DNA from: CAYXVJ01 sp050309435
Lineage (GTDB): Bacteria > Bacillota > Clostridia > Saccharofermentanales > Fastidiosipilaceae
Length of the DNA stretch: 64,000 nucleotides
Assembly (NCBI GenBank): GCA_050309435.1
Contig: JBNRMJ010000032.1
Coordinates: 1-64,000 of the forward strand
Direction: 5' to 3'
The notes under the pieces were generated by a model that saw only the letters and a list, made by a program, of their open reading frames with translations, was not told where the DNA came from and ran no database searches. The translations under genes were made by a program, and so were the position numbers. Shown here piece after piece: positions 34,380 through 43,319 of the stretch; the stretch's first letter is position 1; each line of letters starts with the position of its first letter.

Positions 34380-34988
34380 ATGAAAATACTACTAAGCGCC
34401 TTCGATCCCTTCGGCAACGATACGATGAACCCCGCCCTCGAGGTCATGAAACGAATCGACTTCGACCTCTTTGGCGTAGAGCTGATCAAGCTCGAAGTCC
34501 CCACGATTTTCCACCGGTCCATCGAAGTGGTAAAAGAAAAAATAAGAAGCGAAAGACCCGATGCCGTCCTGGCTCTCGGTCAGGCAGGCGGCAGAACGGC
34601 GATTACGGTCGAGCGGGTCGCCATCAATATCTCGGATGCGGGGATTGCGGACAATGCCGGCTATCAGCCGACGGATGAAACGATCGTCCCCGGCGGACCT
34701 GCCGCTTACTTTTCCACTCTCCCGATCAAGGCCATCGTCGAAGGCATAAAAAAAGAAGGCCTGCCCGCAGCCGTTTCCAACTCGGCAGGTACCTTCGTTT
34801 GCAATCATTTGATCTATGGGATTCTTCATATGCTCGAAACAGAGCATATCCCGGCCATCGCCGGCTTCATCCATCTCCCCTTCATTCCGGAACAGGTCAC
34901 GGAGCGACCGGGACAACCCTCGATGTCGCTTCCTGATATCAAAAGAGGCATTGAAGCGGCTTTAAAGGTAATCGCAGAACAGAGCTAG
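34380..34988 (+). CDS. pcp: pyrrolidone-carboxylate peptidase
   Basis: 202 residues; begins MKILLSAFDPFG, the typical start of family C15. The catalytic triad is intact: Glu79 in ITVERVAIN, Cys141 in GTFVCNHL, His165 in GFIHLPFIPEQ, with GQAGGRT as the substrate pocket loop. It removes N-terminal pyroglutamate from peptides in the cytoplasm. The ATG is four bases after the DUF1576 stop with AATAAGGA as SD, implying one transcript. The GH84 gene ends 27 bases downstream on the other strand. Confidence 0.95.
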   Translation: MKILLSAFDPFGNDTMNPALEVMKRIDFDLFGVELIKLEVPTIFHRSIEVVKEKIRSERPDAVLALGQAGGRTAITVERVAINISDAGIADNAGYQPTDETIVPGGPAAYFSTLPIKAIVEGIKKEGLPAAVSNSAGTFVCNHLIYGILHMLETEHIPAIAGFIHLPFIPEQVTERPGQPSMSLPDIKRGIEAALKVIAEQS

Positions 34989-35014
34989 TTATCCACAATC
35001 ACCTTTATTTTTCC

Positions 35015-36751
35015 TTAGTTCTTATAAGCCAATCTCAATGCTTCGATATTCTTATCGATTACCAGCGCGCCGGTTTGTGCGCGAAGCTCGGTATTCGGGA
35101 ACTCTGCCGTGCGAGTGGCGATAAAGTGCTTTCGCGAAGCTTCGATCAAACGCTCGGCTTCCTCGAATGCCGCCTGATCCTGATCCGCGAGTGCCTTGAT
35201 ATACAGAATTGCGGCCCGGGACTTCTCGCTCAGATTATTGATATAAGGCGTCATTTCTTTTAAGAGCTGCTTGTTCTTCGTCTTCAAGGCGAAGTTGGAA
35301 GCGGCTGTTACGATTCTCTCGTAGGCATCGGAGAGTGCCTTGGCTTCCGACACAAAGCTGCCCGCGGCATACGCCCGGTCAAAGGCTTCAACCACCAAGG
35401 CGAGTTCCTCTGATTCCGCGGCATCGGCCTTGGCCCCGTTTGTGATCTCGGACATATGCCTGGAAAGTTCGCGGAGTTCTTCTGCCGCATCCAAATCGAT
35501 GTAGGAGAAGGAGTCTTCCCAGGACTTGTCGCAATCGAAATCAAAGACATTCCAGGCGTAATCGAGTGTCGCGAAGAGCGCGACCTTCGAGGCCTCGGCT
35601 TCTTCCATCGGGTTTGTCAGCACGCCGATCATGCCTTCGACACCCGGCTCGTAGACTTCGCCTTTACCCATGAAGAGACGTCTGTAATCGTCACGATCGA
35701 TGTCGTTGACGGGCCAGTTCATCCAGAAGAGCGGATCGCGGCGCTCCTTTCCTGTTGTAGCGCGGGTCTTGAAGTTCTGCACGGCTTCGGCGGAGGCCGG
35801 CGAGCAGGTGCTCATACCGGTAAAGAAGATGTGAATATCCGGATCGAAGGCGCGGTCGTACATATTCAGCTCGGACCCGTCTTTAAAGGCCCAGTCCGCC
35901 ATATTGTAGCCCTCGGGACAGAAGACCAGATCGCGTACGTCGCCCTTCTTCTTTCTCCAGGCATTCATTTCGTTCATGACGTATACAACGGTCTCGTAAG
36001 GCAGGTTTCCCACGTCGTCTCCGAGAATACCGAACTGTCTGACACCGGCCGCATAGAGCTGCTCGAACTTGGCAATCAGCTTGGCCAGTCCCTCTTCTTT
36101 GTTTTCTTCGCGAATCGGCTTGGCATCTGCCTTAAACGGTGCGATCGTCCAGGTGTAATGGTTGTAGCAGCTTTCGCCGAATTTCGCCAGAGAGGAAATC
36201 ACGGCCAGTTGCTCTTCGGGGTAAAGCTCCCACCAGAGGTCTCTGTGATACGGATCGTCCTTGGGGGCGAAGGCATAGATATTCATCTTAAAGTAGGAAC
36301 CGAAAGCCATGATCGACTTGCGGCTCTCGTCGCTCCACGGAATGCCGTAGTAGCCTTCGATCAGTCCGCGCAGCTTGGTGTCGGCATAATCCTTCAAGAG
36401 GAGTTCTTCCAGCTTTTCATCCGACTGACGAAGAATGTGATACAAGCTGGTCAGAGCATAAAAAACCGCAGCCTGATCTGCTGCCAGAATACGGATTTCC
36501 TCCGCCGTGATCTCGAGTTCATTGTAATCGTAGTTCTCCGATTCCAAAGCGGGATCGACTTTGACCGACAGCGTGTAAGTCGCCTCGTCGTTTCTCGAAA
36601 TAGATTTCAAGGCGAGTGCTTCTTCGAGCCGGGCCATAACGGCTTCGCTTAGACTCACGTTAGACTCGAGACGAACTTCCTTGGGAATGCCGAAGATCAC
36701 GTCGCGGTACTCCAGCGAGTGAGGTACGGGATAAAGACGGTAACGGTTCAT
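35015..36751 (-). CDS. beta-N-acetylglucosaminidase, glycoside hydrolase family 84
   Basis: 578 residues from the ATG at 36751 (GGAGGA seven bases upstream; the frame extends further but without SD). No signal peptide. The N-terminal half is the GH84 alpha/beta domain; the catalytic TIM barrel begins with RGLIEGYYGIPWSDESR. The catalytic Asp pair is in FGILGDDVGN, and FCPEGYNMADW, IFFTGMSTCSP and NWPVNDIDRD follow. It hydrolyses beta-linked GlcNAc from glycans or O-GlcNAc-like conjugates; a cytoplasmic enzyme would act on imported oligosaccharides. It is divergent from the lipid kinase gene. Confidence 0.9.
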   Translation of the reverse strand: MNRYRLYPVPHSLEYRDVIFGIPKEVRLESNVSLSEAVMARLEEALALKSISRNDEATYTLSVKVDPALESENYDYNELEITAEEIRILAADQAAVFYALTSLYHILRQSDEKLEELLLKDYADTKLRGLIEGYYGIPWSDESRKSIMAFGSYFKMNIYAFAPKDDPYHRDLWWELYPEEQLAVISSLAKFGESCYNHYTWTIAPFKADAKPIREENKEEGLAKLIAKFEQLYAAGVRQFGILGDDVGNLPYETVVYVMNEMNAWRKKKGDVRDLVFCPEGYNMADWAFKDGSELNMYDRAFDPDIHIFFTGMSTCSPASAEAVQNFKTRATTGKERRDPLFWMNWPVNDIDRDDYRRLFMGKGEVYEPGVEGMIGVLTNPMEEAEASKVALFATLDYAWNVFDFDCDKSWEDSFSYIDLDAAEELRELSRHMSEITNGAKADAAESEELALVVEAFDRAYAAGSFVSEAKALSDAYERIVTAASNFALKTKNKQLLKEMTPYINNLSEKSRAAILYIKALADQDQAAFEEAERLIEASRKHFIATRTAEFPNTELRAQTGALVIDKNIEALRLAYKN

Positions 36752-36988
36752 GATAGATTCCTCCGATAAAGACTCTTTATATAAGGGCAAGGCTTCGCTT
36801 GCCATAGATAAACCAAAGTGAATGGTACTATAAAATCCCCGGCTCTGATAGTTCTCTGAATTCTTTCTAGCGACTGTACGATCAAACGCTTCTAAATGTA
36901 CGCAATCTCCGGGATATATATGGGAAAATAAAACTGTCGAAACGAAAGACAAGCCGCAGGGCGAATCTGTATGCATAAAGAGGTTGCT

Positions 36989-37960
36989 ATGGAGAATAAG
37001 CGCGAAAGCAATATCCAAACAGGGGATAAATGTCTCCTGATCGTAAACCCCTCATCGGGTAACGAAGGCGCTTCGGACTATATCCCGAGGCTTGAAACCA
37101 AACTTGCTGCTCATTTTCGCGAAGTCGAAACCCGGCTCACCGAAAAAGGCGGCGACGCAGAAAAGTTCGCCCGCAAGGCCTGCCAAGACGGCTATGAAGC
37201 GATCTTCGCCGTGGGCGGAGACGGCACGATCAACGAGGTCTTGTCCGGTATGGCAGAAGCCGACACGAAGCCCAAACTCGGTATCTTTCCCGGCGGCACC
37301 TTCAATGCGATGGCAAGACTCCTTCGCATCCCCCTGAACCTTGATGCGGCCATCGACAACTTCGATCCCGAGCGCTTCCTGCCGATCGATATCGGCCGGG
37401 TAAACGAGCGTTATTTCGGCTACATCCTCAGCATCGGCGACATCCCCGAAGCCATCCACGAAGTATCAAGCGAAGAAAAAAGCCGCTCCGGTGTCTTCGC
37501 CTACATCAAAAAGATCGCATTGCGTCTCGGGAAGCTTCAAAACCATCGTCTTCGCATCATCGCCGACGGCGAGGTAATAGACGATGAAGCAAGCCACCTG
37601 CTCCTGCTCTTAACCGATCACATCGGGCCCATGAAAATCATCAGCGAAGGATCGGCCGAGAGCGACGGTCGCATGAATCTCATGCTCATGAAAGGAAAGG
37701 CCCTGCCCGACTTGCTCCTGCTGATTCCGGATTTCCTTGGCGGACGAATCGAAGAAAATAAATCAATCGACTTTCGCCGGGTGGAAACACTGCGTGTCGA
37801 GGCCTCCGGCGAGCTTCACTGCGACATCGACGGCGAAGAAGGTCCTTTCCTTCCCCTCGACATAAAAGTGCTCCCCAGGCATATCATCGCCTACTACGGC
37901 TCGGACGATCTCCTGGATGTGGTGGACGTCTTCCCGGACGAGAAAGAAAAAGAAGCATAA
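36989..37960 (+). CDS. diacylglycerol kinase family lipid kinase
   Basis: 323 residues from the ATG at 36989 (AAGAGG five bases upstream); an ATG at 36971 with a poorer SD is the alternative. The catalytic domain shows LIVNPSSGNEG, the ATP-binding AVGGDGTINEVLSG and LGIFPGGTFNAMARLLRIP. The C-terminal domain holds GRMNLMLMKG and CDIDGEEGP. It is of the DgkB/YegS/BmrU type and phosphorylates diacylglycerol or a related lipid for recycling to phosphatidic acid. It is convergent with the methyltransferase gene, seven bases apart. Confidence 0.88.
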   Translation: MENKRESNIQTGDKCLLIVNPSSGNEGASDYIPRLETKLAAHFREVETRLTEKGGDAEKFARKACQDGYEAIFAVGGDGTINEVLSGMAEADTKPKLGIFPGGTFNAMARLLRIPLNLDAAIDNFDPERFLPIDIGRVNERYFGYILSIGDIPEAIHEVSSEEKSRSGVFAYIKKIALRLGKLQNHRLRIIADGEVIDDEASHLLLLLTDHIGPMKIISEGSAESDGRMNLMLMKGKALPDLLLLIPDFLGGRIEENKSIDFRRVETLRVEASGELHCDIDGEEGPFLPLDIKVLPRHIIAYYGSDDLLDVVDVFPDEKEKEA

Positions 37961-37968
37961 AGGAGCTT

Positions 37969-38766
37969 TCACTTCTCTCCGATAAAAAGCAGATGATTCG
38001 TCATGCCTAAAAACTCTTTTTTCTCGCAGATATAGTAATGATAGTTTAAATACTGCTCGTAGCTCCCATCCGACATCCGGTTGATTTGTTCTGCCATCAA
38101 TTCGCTGATCCCGTCGGCTGCCAATTCGTGGATAATCCGAATCCCGGCTTCGGTCAAGAGCTCCCGACAGGCATCCACGGTATGAAAGACGAAGGGAAAA
38201 TCCTGCAGGCGAAAACTCTCCTTATCGTAGCTACCGTTTAAGAAATAATCCTCGTCGTTCGAAAACTCTGTCAAGATGATCATGTCGTTTGAAATGAAGG
38301 CGAAGAATATCTTTCCTTCCGGCTTGCAGACTCGCTTGGCCTGTGCGATACATCCGAGCTTGTCTTCTTTTTTCGACAGATGATACAGCGGCCCGAATAA
38401 AAGGACGATATCAAAGCTCTCGTCCTCGTAGCGGCTAAGATCCAGGGCATTTCCTTGTGTTAAATCAATCTTGTCCTCCGGCCCGATCTTTTTTCGAAAG
38501 GCCCGGATATTTGTCTCGGACAGCTCGATGGCACAGACCTCGTGCCCTTTTCTCGCGAAGTAAAGACTGTATTCGCCTGCTCCCGCACCGATATCCAGCA
38601 TCTTGGCATTTGGCTTCAGATACTTTTCTATATATCGCACCGTAGTGTAAAACTCTACCCTCGCGGCTTTGGATCGGTTCAAGCGACTGTCTTCATTATA
38701 GATGTCATATATCTTTTGAATCCGCTTCGTTTCATCCGTAATCTCATAAAGTTCTCTAAAATCCAT
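37969..38766 (-). CDS. SAM-dependent methyltransferase
   Basis: 265 residues with GGAGGG upstream of the ATG. Rossmann-type class I methyltransferase: motif I MLDIGAGAGEYSLYFA (about residues 57-72), acidic post-I VCAIELSETN, and motif IV VLLFGPLYHL. The GPLYHL phrase is common in small-molecule methyltransferases related to UbiE/Methyltransf_11. Substrate unknown. It stands alone, divergent from the YxjI-like gene. Confidence 0.85.
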   Translation of the reverse strand: MDFRELYEITDETKRIQKIYDIYNEDSRLNRSKAARVEFYTTVRYIEKYLKPNAKMLDIGAGAGEYSLYFARKGHEVCAIELSETNIRAFRKKIGPEDKIDLTQGNALDLSRYEDESFDIVLLFGPLYHLSKKEDKLGCIAQAKRVCKPEGKIFFAFISNDMIILTEFSNDEDYFLNGSYDKESFRLQDFPFVFHTVDACRELLTEAGIRIIHELAADGISELMAEQINRMSDGSYEQYLNYHYYICEKKEFLGMTNHLLFIGEK

Positions 38767-38876
38767 GCCGTCTTCCCTCCGCGATGTAGAACTAACGATC
38801 TATTATTACTATCTTAAGATTATTCCAATAAAGTACAAGCATAAAACTGTTATCATAAGATAAAGGAGGAGCCTTC

Positions 38877-39362
38877 ATGCGTACGTTATACATTAAACAA
38901 AAAGTTTTCAAGATCACGGACCATTACCCCATCACGGACGAAAACGGGAATACCCGCTATTATGTGGATCAGGATTTCCGCCTCATCGGTCATACGGTTC
39001 ATGTCAGTAAGGCCGACGGCAGCCGCCTCTTCACCGTGGATCGTGAATTGCTCCGCCTGCTTCCCCGTTATGTCGTTCGCTTCACAAACGGTCAGGAAAT
39101 CACGCTAAAGAGCAACTTCACCTTGTTCCGTCGTTCGATCGACATCTATTCAAGCCGCTTCTCGCTTCGCCTCGAAGGAGACTTCTTTGACCTTCGCTTC
39201 GCTGTCTATAACGGCTCGAATCAGATCGGCAGCATCAAGAGAGCCTGGCTGAGCTGGGGCGATGCCTATCAACTTCAAATCTACGACGAGAGCTTCGAAG
39301 AAATCTTCATCGCCATCGTGATCGCAGTCGACCGCCTGATCGACGAGTCTCAGAGCAACTAA
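38877..39362 (+). CDS. LURP-one/YxjI family protein
   Basis: 161 residues, GGAGGAG eight bases upstream. Begins MRTLYIKQKVFKITDHYPI and continues with YYVDQDFRLIGHTVHV: the tubby-like, YxjI/LURP-one beta-barrel fold. No signal peptide or TM segment. The cellular role of the bacterial family is not known; membrane phospholipid binding has been proposed by fold analogy with Tubby and scramblases. Monocistronic by position. Confidence 0.85.
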   Translation: MRTLYIKQKVFKITDHYPITDENGNTRYYVDQDFRLIGHTVHVSKADGSRLFTVDRELLRLLPRYVVRFTNGQEITLKSNFTLFRRSIDIYSSRFSLRLEGDFFDLRFAVYNGSNQIGSIKRAWLSWGDAYQLQIYDESFEEIFIAIVIAVDRLIDESQSN

Positions 39363-39524
39363 TCCGGATTCGACTGATCCATAACTCAAGAATTGAGATT
39401 TGTTAACCGTTTAGCAACAATTATTCTGAACGAAAACGCAACCTCATGAATCTTTCTTCTGTTTTTATGTTGTTCCGCTTCATAAAAGCGCAATAAAAGC
39501 AGAAAGATTAATGGAGGTACTCCT

Positions 39525-40319
39525 ATGAAAAAGAGCCTGACCTTAGGCCTGACTCTTCTCTTATCCGCATTCATCCTGCAAGCCTGCAGTCCTGCGGCAC
39601 CGGGCACAACGACCGGCACGACAAGCGGTAAAGGCAGCGAAACATCGGAATCCACTAGCGACAAGCCTGCCGGACCTCTGGAGTTTAGTTTCGACTTCAA
39701 CGAAGGCGACAACGGTTTCGAAGCCGGTTTCGCAGATCTGCCAGTCGACTATGAAGATAACGGCTATGACCTGGACAGCGGTATGGCCGATCTTCCCGCG
39801 GAACTCGGTGACAGCCGGGGTTATCGCATCAAGGGCATGAACCGAAGCGACGATCTCTTCATGTTCCTGACAAAAGAACTGGGACCCGACGACGGTATCA
39901 AGGCCAATCAGACTTATAAGCTTCATATCGAACTCGAGTTTGCCTCGAATGCGTTTTCCGGCAGCATGGGTATCGGCGGCTCCCCTGCCGAGTCCGTCTA
40001 CGTGAAAGCAGGAGCCTCAAGCATTAAGCCCGAAGCGAAGAAGGAAGAAGAAGGCGACTTCCCGATGTATCTCATGAACATCGACAAGGGCCAGCAGGCA
40101 GAAGGCGGTAAAGACGCGAAAGTCATCGGAAACGTCGCGAAACAAGACGGCAGCGAGGATGAGTCCTTTTCTATTGTGAAATTAAACAGCGAGGATGTGG
40201 AACTTATGGCCAAGAGCGACTCCGAAGGCAGACTCTGGCTGATCGTCGGTACGGATTCCGGCTTCGAAGGTCAAAGCGAACTTTACTACACGAATATCAA
40301 AGTCACCCTGACACCTTAA
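39525..40319 (+). CDS. hypothetical acidic lipoprotein
   Basis: 264 residues with GGAGG before the ATG and a lipobox FILQAC (Cys21), followed by a Gly/Thr/Ser-rich tether (to about residue 45). The mature part is acidic and carries a short internal repeat, FEAGFADLPVDYED and LDSGMADLPAELGD. From about residue 110 it resembles a carbohydrate-binding-like beta-sandwich (QTYKLHIELEFASNAFSG, LWLIVGTDSGFEG). No family recognised. A strong terminator follows, so it is probably monocistronic. Confidence 0.7.
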   Translation: MKKSLTLGLTLLLSAFILQACSPAAPGTTTGTTSGKGSETSESTSDKPAGPLEFSFDFNEGDNGFEAGFADLPVDYEDNGYDLDSGMADLPAELGDSRGYRIKGMNRSDDLFMFLTKELGPDDGIKANQTYKLHIELEFASNAFSGSMGIGGSPAESVYVKAGASSIKPEAKKEEEGDFPMYLMNIDKGQQAEGGKDAKVIGNVAKQDGSEDESFSIVKLNSEDVELMAKSDSEGRLWLIVGTDSGFEGQSELYYTNIKVTLTP

Positions 40320-40340
40320 TCTAAGTAAAGTAAACATGAA

Positions 40341-40380
40341 AAGACGGCTTGGAGCTTTTGCTCGAAGCCGTCTTCTTGTT
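40341..40380 (+). terminator. rho-independent terminator
   Basis: AAGACGGCTTgGAGC pairs with GCTCgAAGCCGTCTT around TTTT and is followed by CTTGTT. It is downstream of the acidic lipoprotein and also lies between it and the convergent YggT-like gene. Confidence 0.88.
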
Positions 40381-40404
40381 CGGGTCATGGAAATTCGCCA
40401 AAGC

Positions 40405-40812
40405 TTAGAGTCTTGGATCGCGATCCCTGGTTTCGACTTCCGCCACATCCGTACGGCTGACCATTTCCGGACGAGCCGGAGCAACCAGGCGTGCGATGAT
40501 ACCGCCGATAATCGCCCAAATGACGGTAGCGATCAGGGTGTCTGCTTCCAGAACACCGGTGCCGATCACACCTTCAAAGGTCAAATCCGGGAAAATCGAA
40601 GCAAAGGGCCAAACCAAAGGAGTCGTCAGTGAATAAATCAGGCTGACAAAAGCATTGGCATCGTTGGCACTGGTCAGGCGGAAGAAAAAGCGCAACAGGA
40701 GCAGTACGACTGCTAAGAGCGTCAGAGTCAGAATGATGCGCCGCGCGGTTTGTCTGCCGCTCTCGCGGGTTGACACTTCTCTACTTGTACGTCTTTGACC
40801 ACGTTCATCCAT
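40405..40812 (-). CDS. YggT-like membrane protein
   Basis: 135 residues, AGGAGG before the ATG. A basic, Arg-rich N-terminus precedes a first TM segment (about 26-44); the YggT phrase VSLIYSLTTPLVWPFASIFP follows, and a second TM segment is at about 92-112. The C-terminal tail is charged. YggT proteins sit in the cell envelope and are loosely linked to division; there is no ylm cluster here. A short hairpin (GCGAAAGCGGA with TCCGTTTTCGC) lies between it and the next gene upstream. Confidence 0.7.
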   Translation of the reverse strand: MDERGQRRTSREVSTRESGRQTARRIILTLTLLAVVLLLLRFFFRLTSANDANAFVSLIYSLTTPLVWPFASIFPDLTFEGVIGTGVLEADTLIATVIWAIIGGIIARLVAPARPEMVSRTDVAEVETRDRDPRL

Positions 40813-40976
40813 TTGTAGTTCCTCCTATGTGCGTTGATAATTCGGTGCGAAAGCGGATCCCAGTCCGTTTTCGCCTGCCTTCATTATCTTTTACATAGGA
40901 ACGATCAGTAGTTTGTGAGGTTACCCTTTCGGCTCTTTAAACCCCGGCGTCCGCTATTCGTTACATATAACACCGT

Positions 40977-41816
40977 TTAGCGTAAGTATATGATGAAAAA
41001 TGCGACTGCCACGCCTGTAATCACAGCCGACGAGAGAAAATGACCGAAGGTATAAAAGCCCGTCGGCTCGATATCCTCGCTGCGATGGTAGGATAAGGAC
41101 ATTAAAGCTCGCTGCAGGGTGAAGGTCTCGTTATAAAAGTAAGTCAAAAGCAAGGAGGCCAGAGAAAAGAGGCTTGCATAAACAAGGTAGCGCCACAGTG
41201 CGGCTTTCCGCCCGATCAGCGTGTTTGTCGCCATACGCGCCACTGCCTCGTAATTCGGAGTGAAGTAATTCGAACCATCACCAGAGATATAAATTTGTTC
41301 GATGTACGGGTTGTCATCGGAAGCATAGAGCCGACCTCTTTGACCGCGAACGATCTCAGGTGTATCCGAGAGCCAGTTTCCCTTAAATTCACGTGTACCC
41401 TGGCGAAATAGTATCGCTCTGCTGCGGGCAGATTTGTTCTCGGGCCCCAGATAAATCGTAAGATTATTCGTGCTCGACTTATCAAACATGACCAAAAGCT
41501 CCCAGCGTTCCGTATAGTGCTCCTCGTCATCTGCCGGATAGGGTCCGGTCAGGCGGTAGATCTCGCCGGATTCAAACGTCCGTTCCACCAGCCCTTGGCC
41601 AAGATCACGGCTTTCGCTCAATCTCAGGTAAGTCTCGTCGCCGGGATCGAATACGCCCTTTTCGCCGGATGGCAGGATCAGGAGTATGAGCGACGCGGCG
41701 AGGATCACGGCAGACAAGATAAAGATGATTTTCTCCGACCGGGAATGAAGTCTCGGACGAAGTTCAATTCCGTCCATGTAGGGATCCCATTTCGCTTTCT
41801 CGAATATCTTTCGCAT
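40977..41816 (-). CDS. hypothetical membrane protein
   Basis: 279 residues, GGGAGG before the ATG. One TM segment at about 30-50, a ~150-residue extracytoplasmic domain with the charged segments LGQGLVERTFESGEIYRLTGP and SSTNNLTIYLGPENKSARS (in part), then two TM segments near 205-225 and 255-278 with a short basic loop. I do not recognise the family. Probably co-directional with, but not tightly linked to, the YggT-like gene (164-base gap). Confidence 0.65.
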   Translation of the reverse strand: MRKIFEKAKWDPYMDGIELRPRLHSRSEKIIFILSAVILAASLILLILPSGEKGVFDPGDETYLRLSESRDLGQGLVERTFESGEIYRLTGPYPADDEEHYTERWELLVMFDKSSTNNLTIYLGPENKSARSRAILFRQGTREFKGNWLSDTPEIVRGQRGRLYASDDNPYIEQIYISGDGSNYFTPNYEAVARMATNTLIGRKAALWRYLVYASLFSLASLLLTYFYNETFTLQRALMSLSYHRSEDIEPTGFYTFGHFLSSAVITGVAVAFFIIYLR

Positions 41817-41916
41817 AGCTTACCTCCCCGATACTTTTGCCCTCATCTTAACATAATAAAGTTCGCCCGAACTCGGGAAAACAGTATAATAAATAAAAAG
41901 GGCAAAGGAGATCCCC

Positions 41917-42288
41917 ATGAAACTCAAACATATTACGTTTATGGTCCGCGACCTCGAGAAGTCCGTGACCTTCTACGAAACCATGGCCGGCCTTCAGATC
42001 ATCCGACTCTTCTCGGCAGACGGTGCGAAACTGGCCTTCATGGCCAACGAGGAAGGCGATACCGAGGTGGAATTCGTCGAGTTCCCGGAGGGTCAAAAAT
42101 ACGAAGGAAAAGGTATGTTCCTCTGTTTCGAAACAAAAGACTCGGAACTTGAAGCCTTACAGAGAAAAGCCAAAGAGCTGGCACTAAACCCGTCCGATAT
42201 CCGCAATCCCGGTGACCAGAGCAGATATTTTTATGTCTACGATCCGGACGGGGTATCGGTACAGTTTCGTTCCTTCGATCATCAGTAA
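41917..42288 (+). CDS. VOC-family protein (glyoxalase/dioxygenase superfamily)
   Basis: 123 residues with AAAGGAGAT before the ATG. A VOC fold in which candidate metal ligands appear as His5 in MKLKHITFMV and Glu in DTEVEFVEFP, with the repeat phrase YVYDPDGVSVQF at the end. It begins MKLKHITFMVRDLEKSVTFYE, the typical start of lactoylglutathione-lyase-like proteins. The fourth ligand position reads SVQFRS, so a glyoxalase I reaction is less certain than for the VOC gene at 9464. It abuts the sialidase pseudogene on the other strand. Confidence 0.8.
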   Translation: MKLKHITFMVRDLEKSVTFYETMAGLQIIRLFSADGAKLAFMANEEGDTEVEFVEFPEGQKYEGKGMFLCFETKDSELEALQRKAKELALNPSDIRNPGDQSRYFYVYDPDGVSVQFRSFDHQ

Positions 42289-42289
42289 G

Positions 42290-43217
42290 AATCAAAAAGG
42301 CATCGGCCGCCGCTTCCGCGTGACAGCTGTAGCCGTAAAGCAGCTCTTCTCCTGTGATTTCGATCTCGTCAAACCACTCGATCTCGGAAGTTTCCCCCGC
42401 CATTATATCTGCACCCAAAGGGATGCGACCGACGAAGAGACAACCGTTCTTTCTGGCACGTGACTTCGCCGAAGAAAGCAGGACTATTTCATAGTCTTTC
42501 TCTTCGTGGCGGTGAACGCCTTTTAAGCTGTTCGACGTGTTTCGCATAAAGAGTTTCACCGTTCCGTTTGCAAGCACGACCGGGGCGGCTTCGCTGGTCT
42601 GCACTTCCGACAAAACAGATCCTCTATTTGATGGTCGGACTTCCGCCGGACCGTTAAGGGCTTGCCGTCCTTGTGGAGTTCATAATCATGGTTTAGCTCG
42701 TAGCTGCTTTTCTCGCCGAGACGCAAGTTTTCATCAGAGAACCGGTTCTCTTCGTTTCCCGGACGGCCGATCAGATGATAGACCGGATAACGTCCGCCGT
42801 TTGCTTCGAGGACAGCCGGATCCACGTCCGCACAATAGTCAAAACGGGAGCGATCGGTATTGGCATTGATGTTTCCGACCAGGCATCGATATGAATCAAT
42901 AAGCGATCCCGATAAATCCGGTCTTCGAAGATCACCGCATCGATGAAGGGGGCGGATTTCTGCTTGTAACCGACTTCGTCCGCATAGTCCTTCATGTGGA
43001 GAGCTTCGGGGATAAACGGTTTCGTCCAGTCGGCAGCTTTTATTCTTGTATCTTTGAGGCGCATGACAACATCGATGTTCTATCCCGAATCGCCCGTGCT
43101 GCCGAAGTTGGCATCCACGCCCGCCACGAGCATTCCTTCTTTTGTCGTCCGGAGAAAAGGGATACGAAAGAAGGTCGAAGCACTGGCATCGCCTTCGTAA
43201 AATAAAACTTGAGTCAT
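42290..43217 (-). pseudogene. exo-alpha-sialidase (GH33) pseudogene
   Basis: The start is intact: ATG at 43217 with AAAGGA upstream, then FFRIPFLRTTKEGMLVAGVD, containing the sialidase FRIP motif. An in-frame TAG at 43080-43082 interrupts it; the same frame goes on NIDVVMRLKDTRI and SAPFIDAVIFEDRIYRDRL. Near 42880 the frame shifts to continue INANTDRSRFDYCADVD and YELNHDYELHKDGKPLTV. A third frame carries APVVLANGTVKLFMRNTS and GEELLYGYSCHAEAAADAF. Compared with the family, most of the catalytic propeller between the last two pieces, including the Asp boxes, is gone. So a nonsense codon, at least two frameshifts and deletions destroy it. Its relatives release sialic acid from mucins and glycolipids. 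Confidence 0.8.
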
Positions 43218-43319
43218 TGATCTGATCCTTTCGTTAGTCCGGTCGATTATCCAGAAGAGCTCCCGGAAGGACAAGAAAAGCGGCCGGAGCCGCCTTTCCA
43301 AGATAGAAGCCGGATCGTG

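Noticed and set aside
35456..36652. 398-codon plus-strand frame
   Set aside because: Antisense of the GH84 gene; all family motifs lie on the minus strand.
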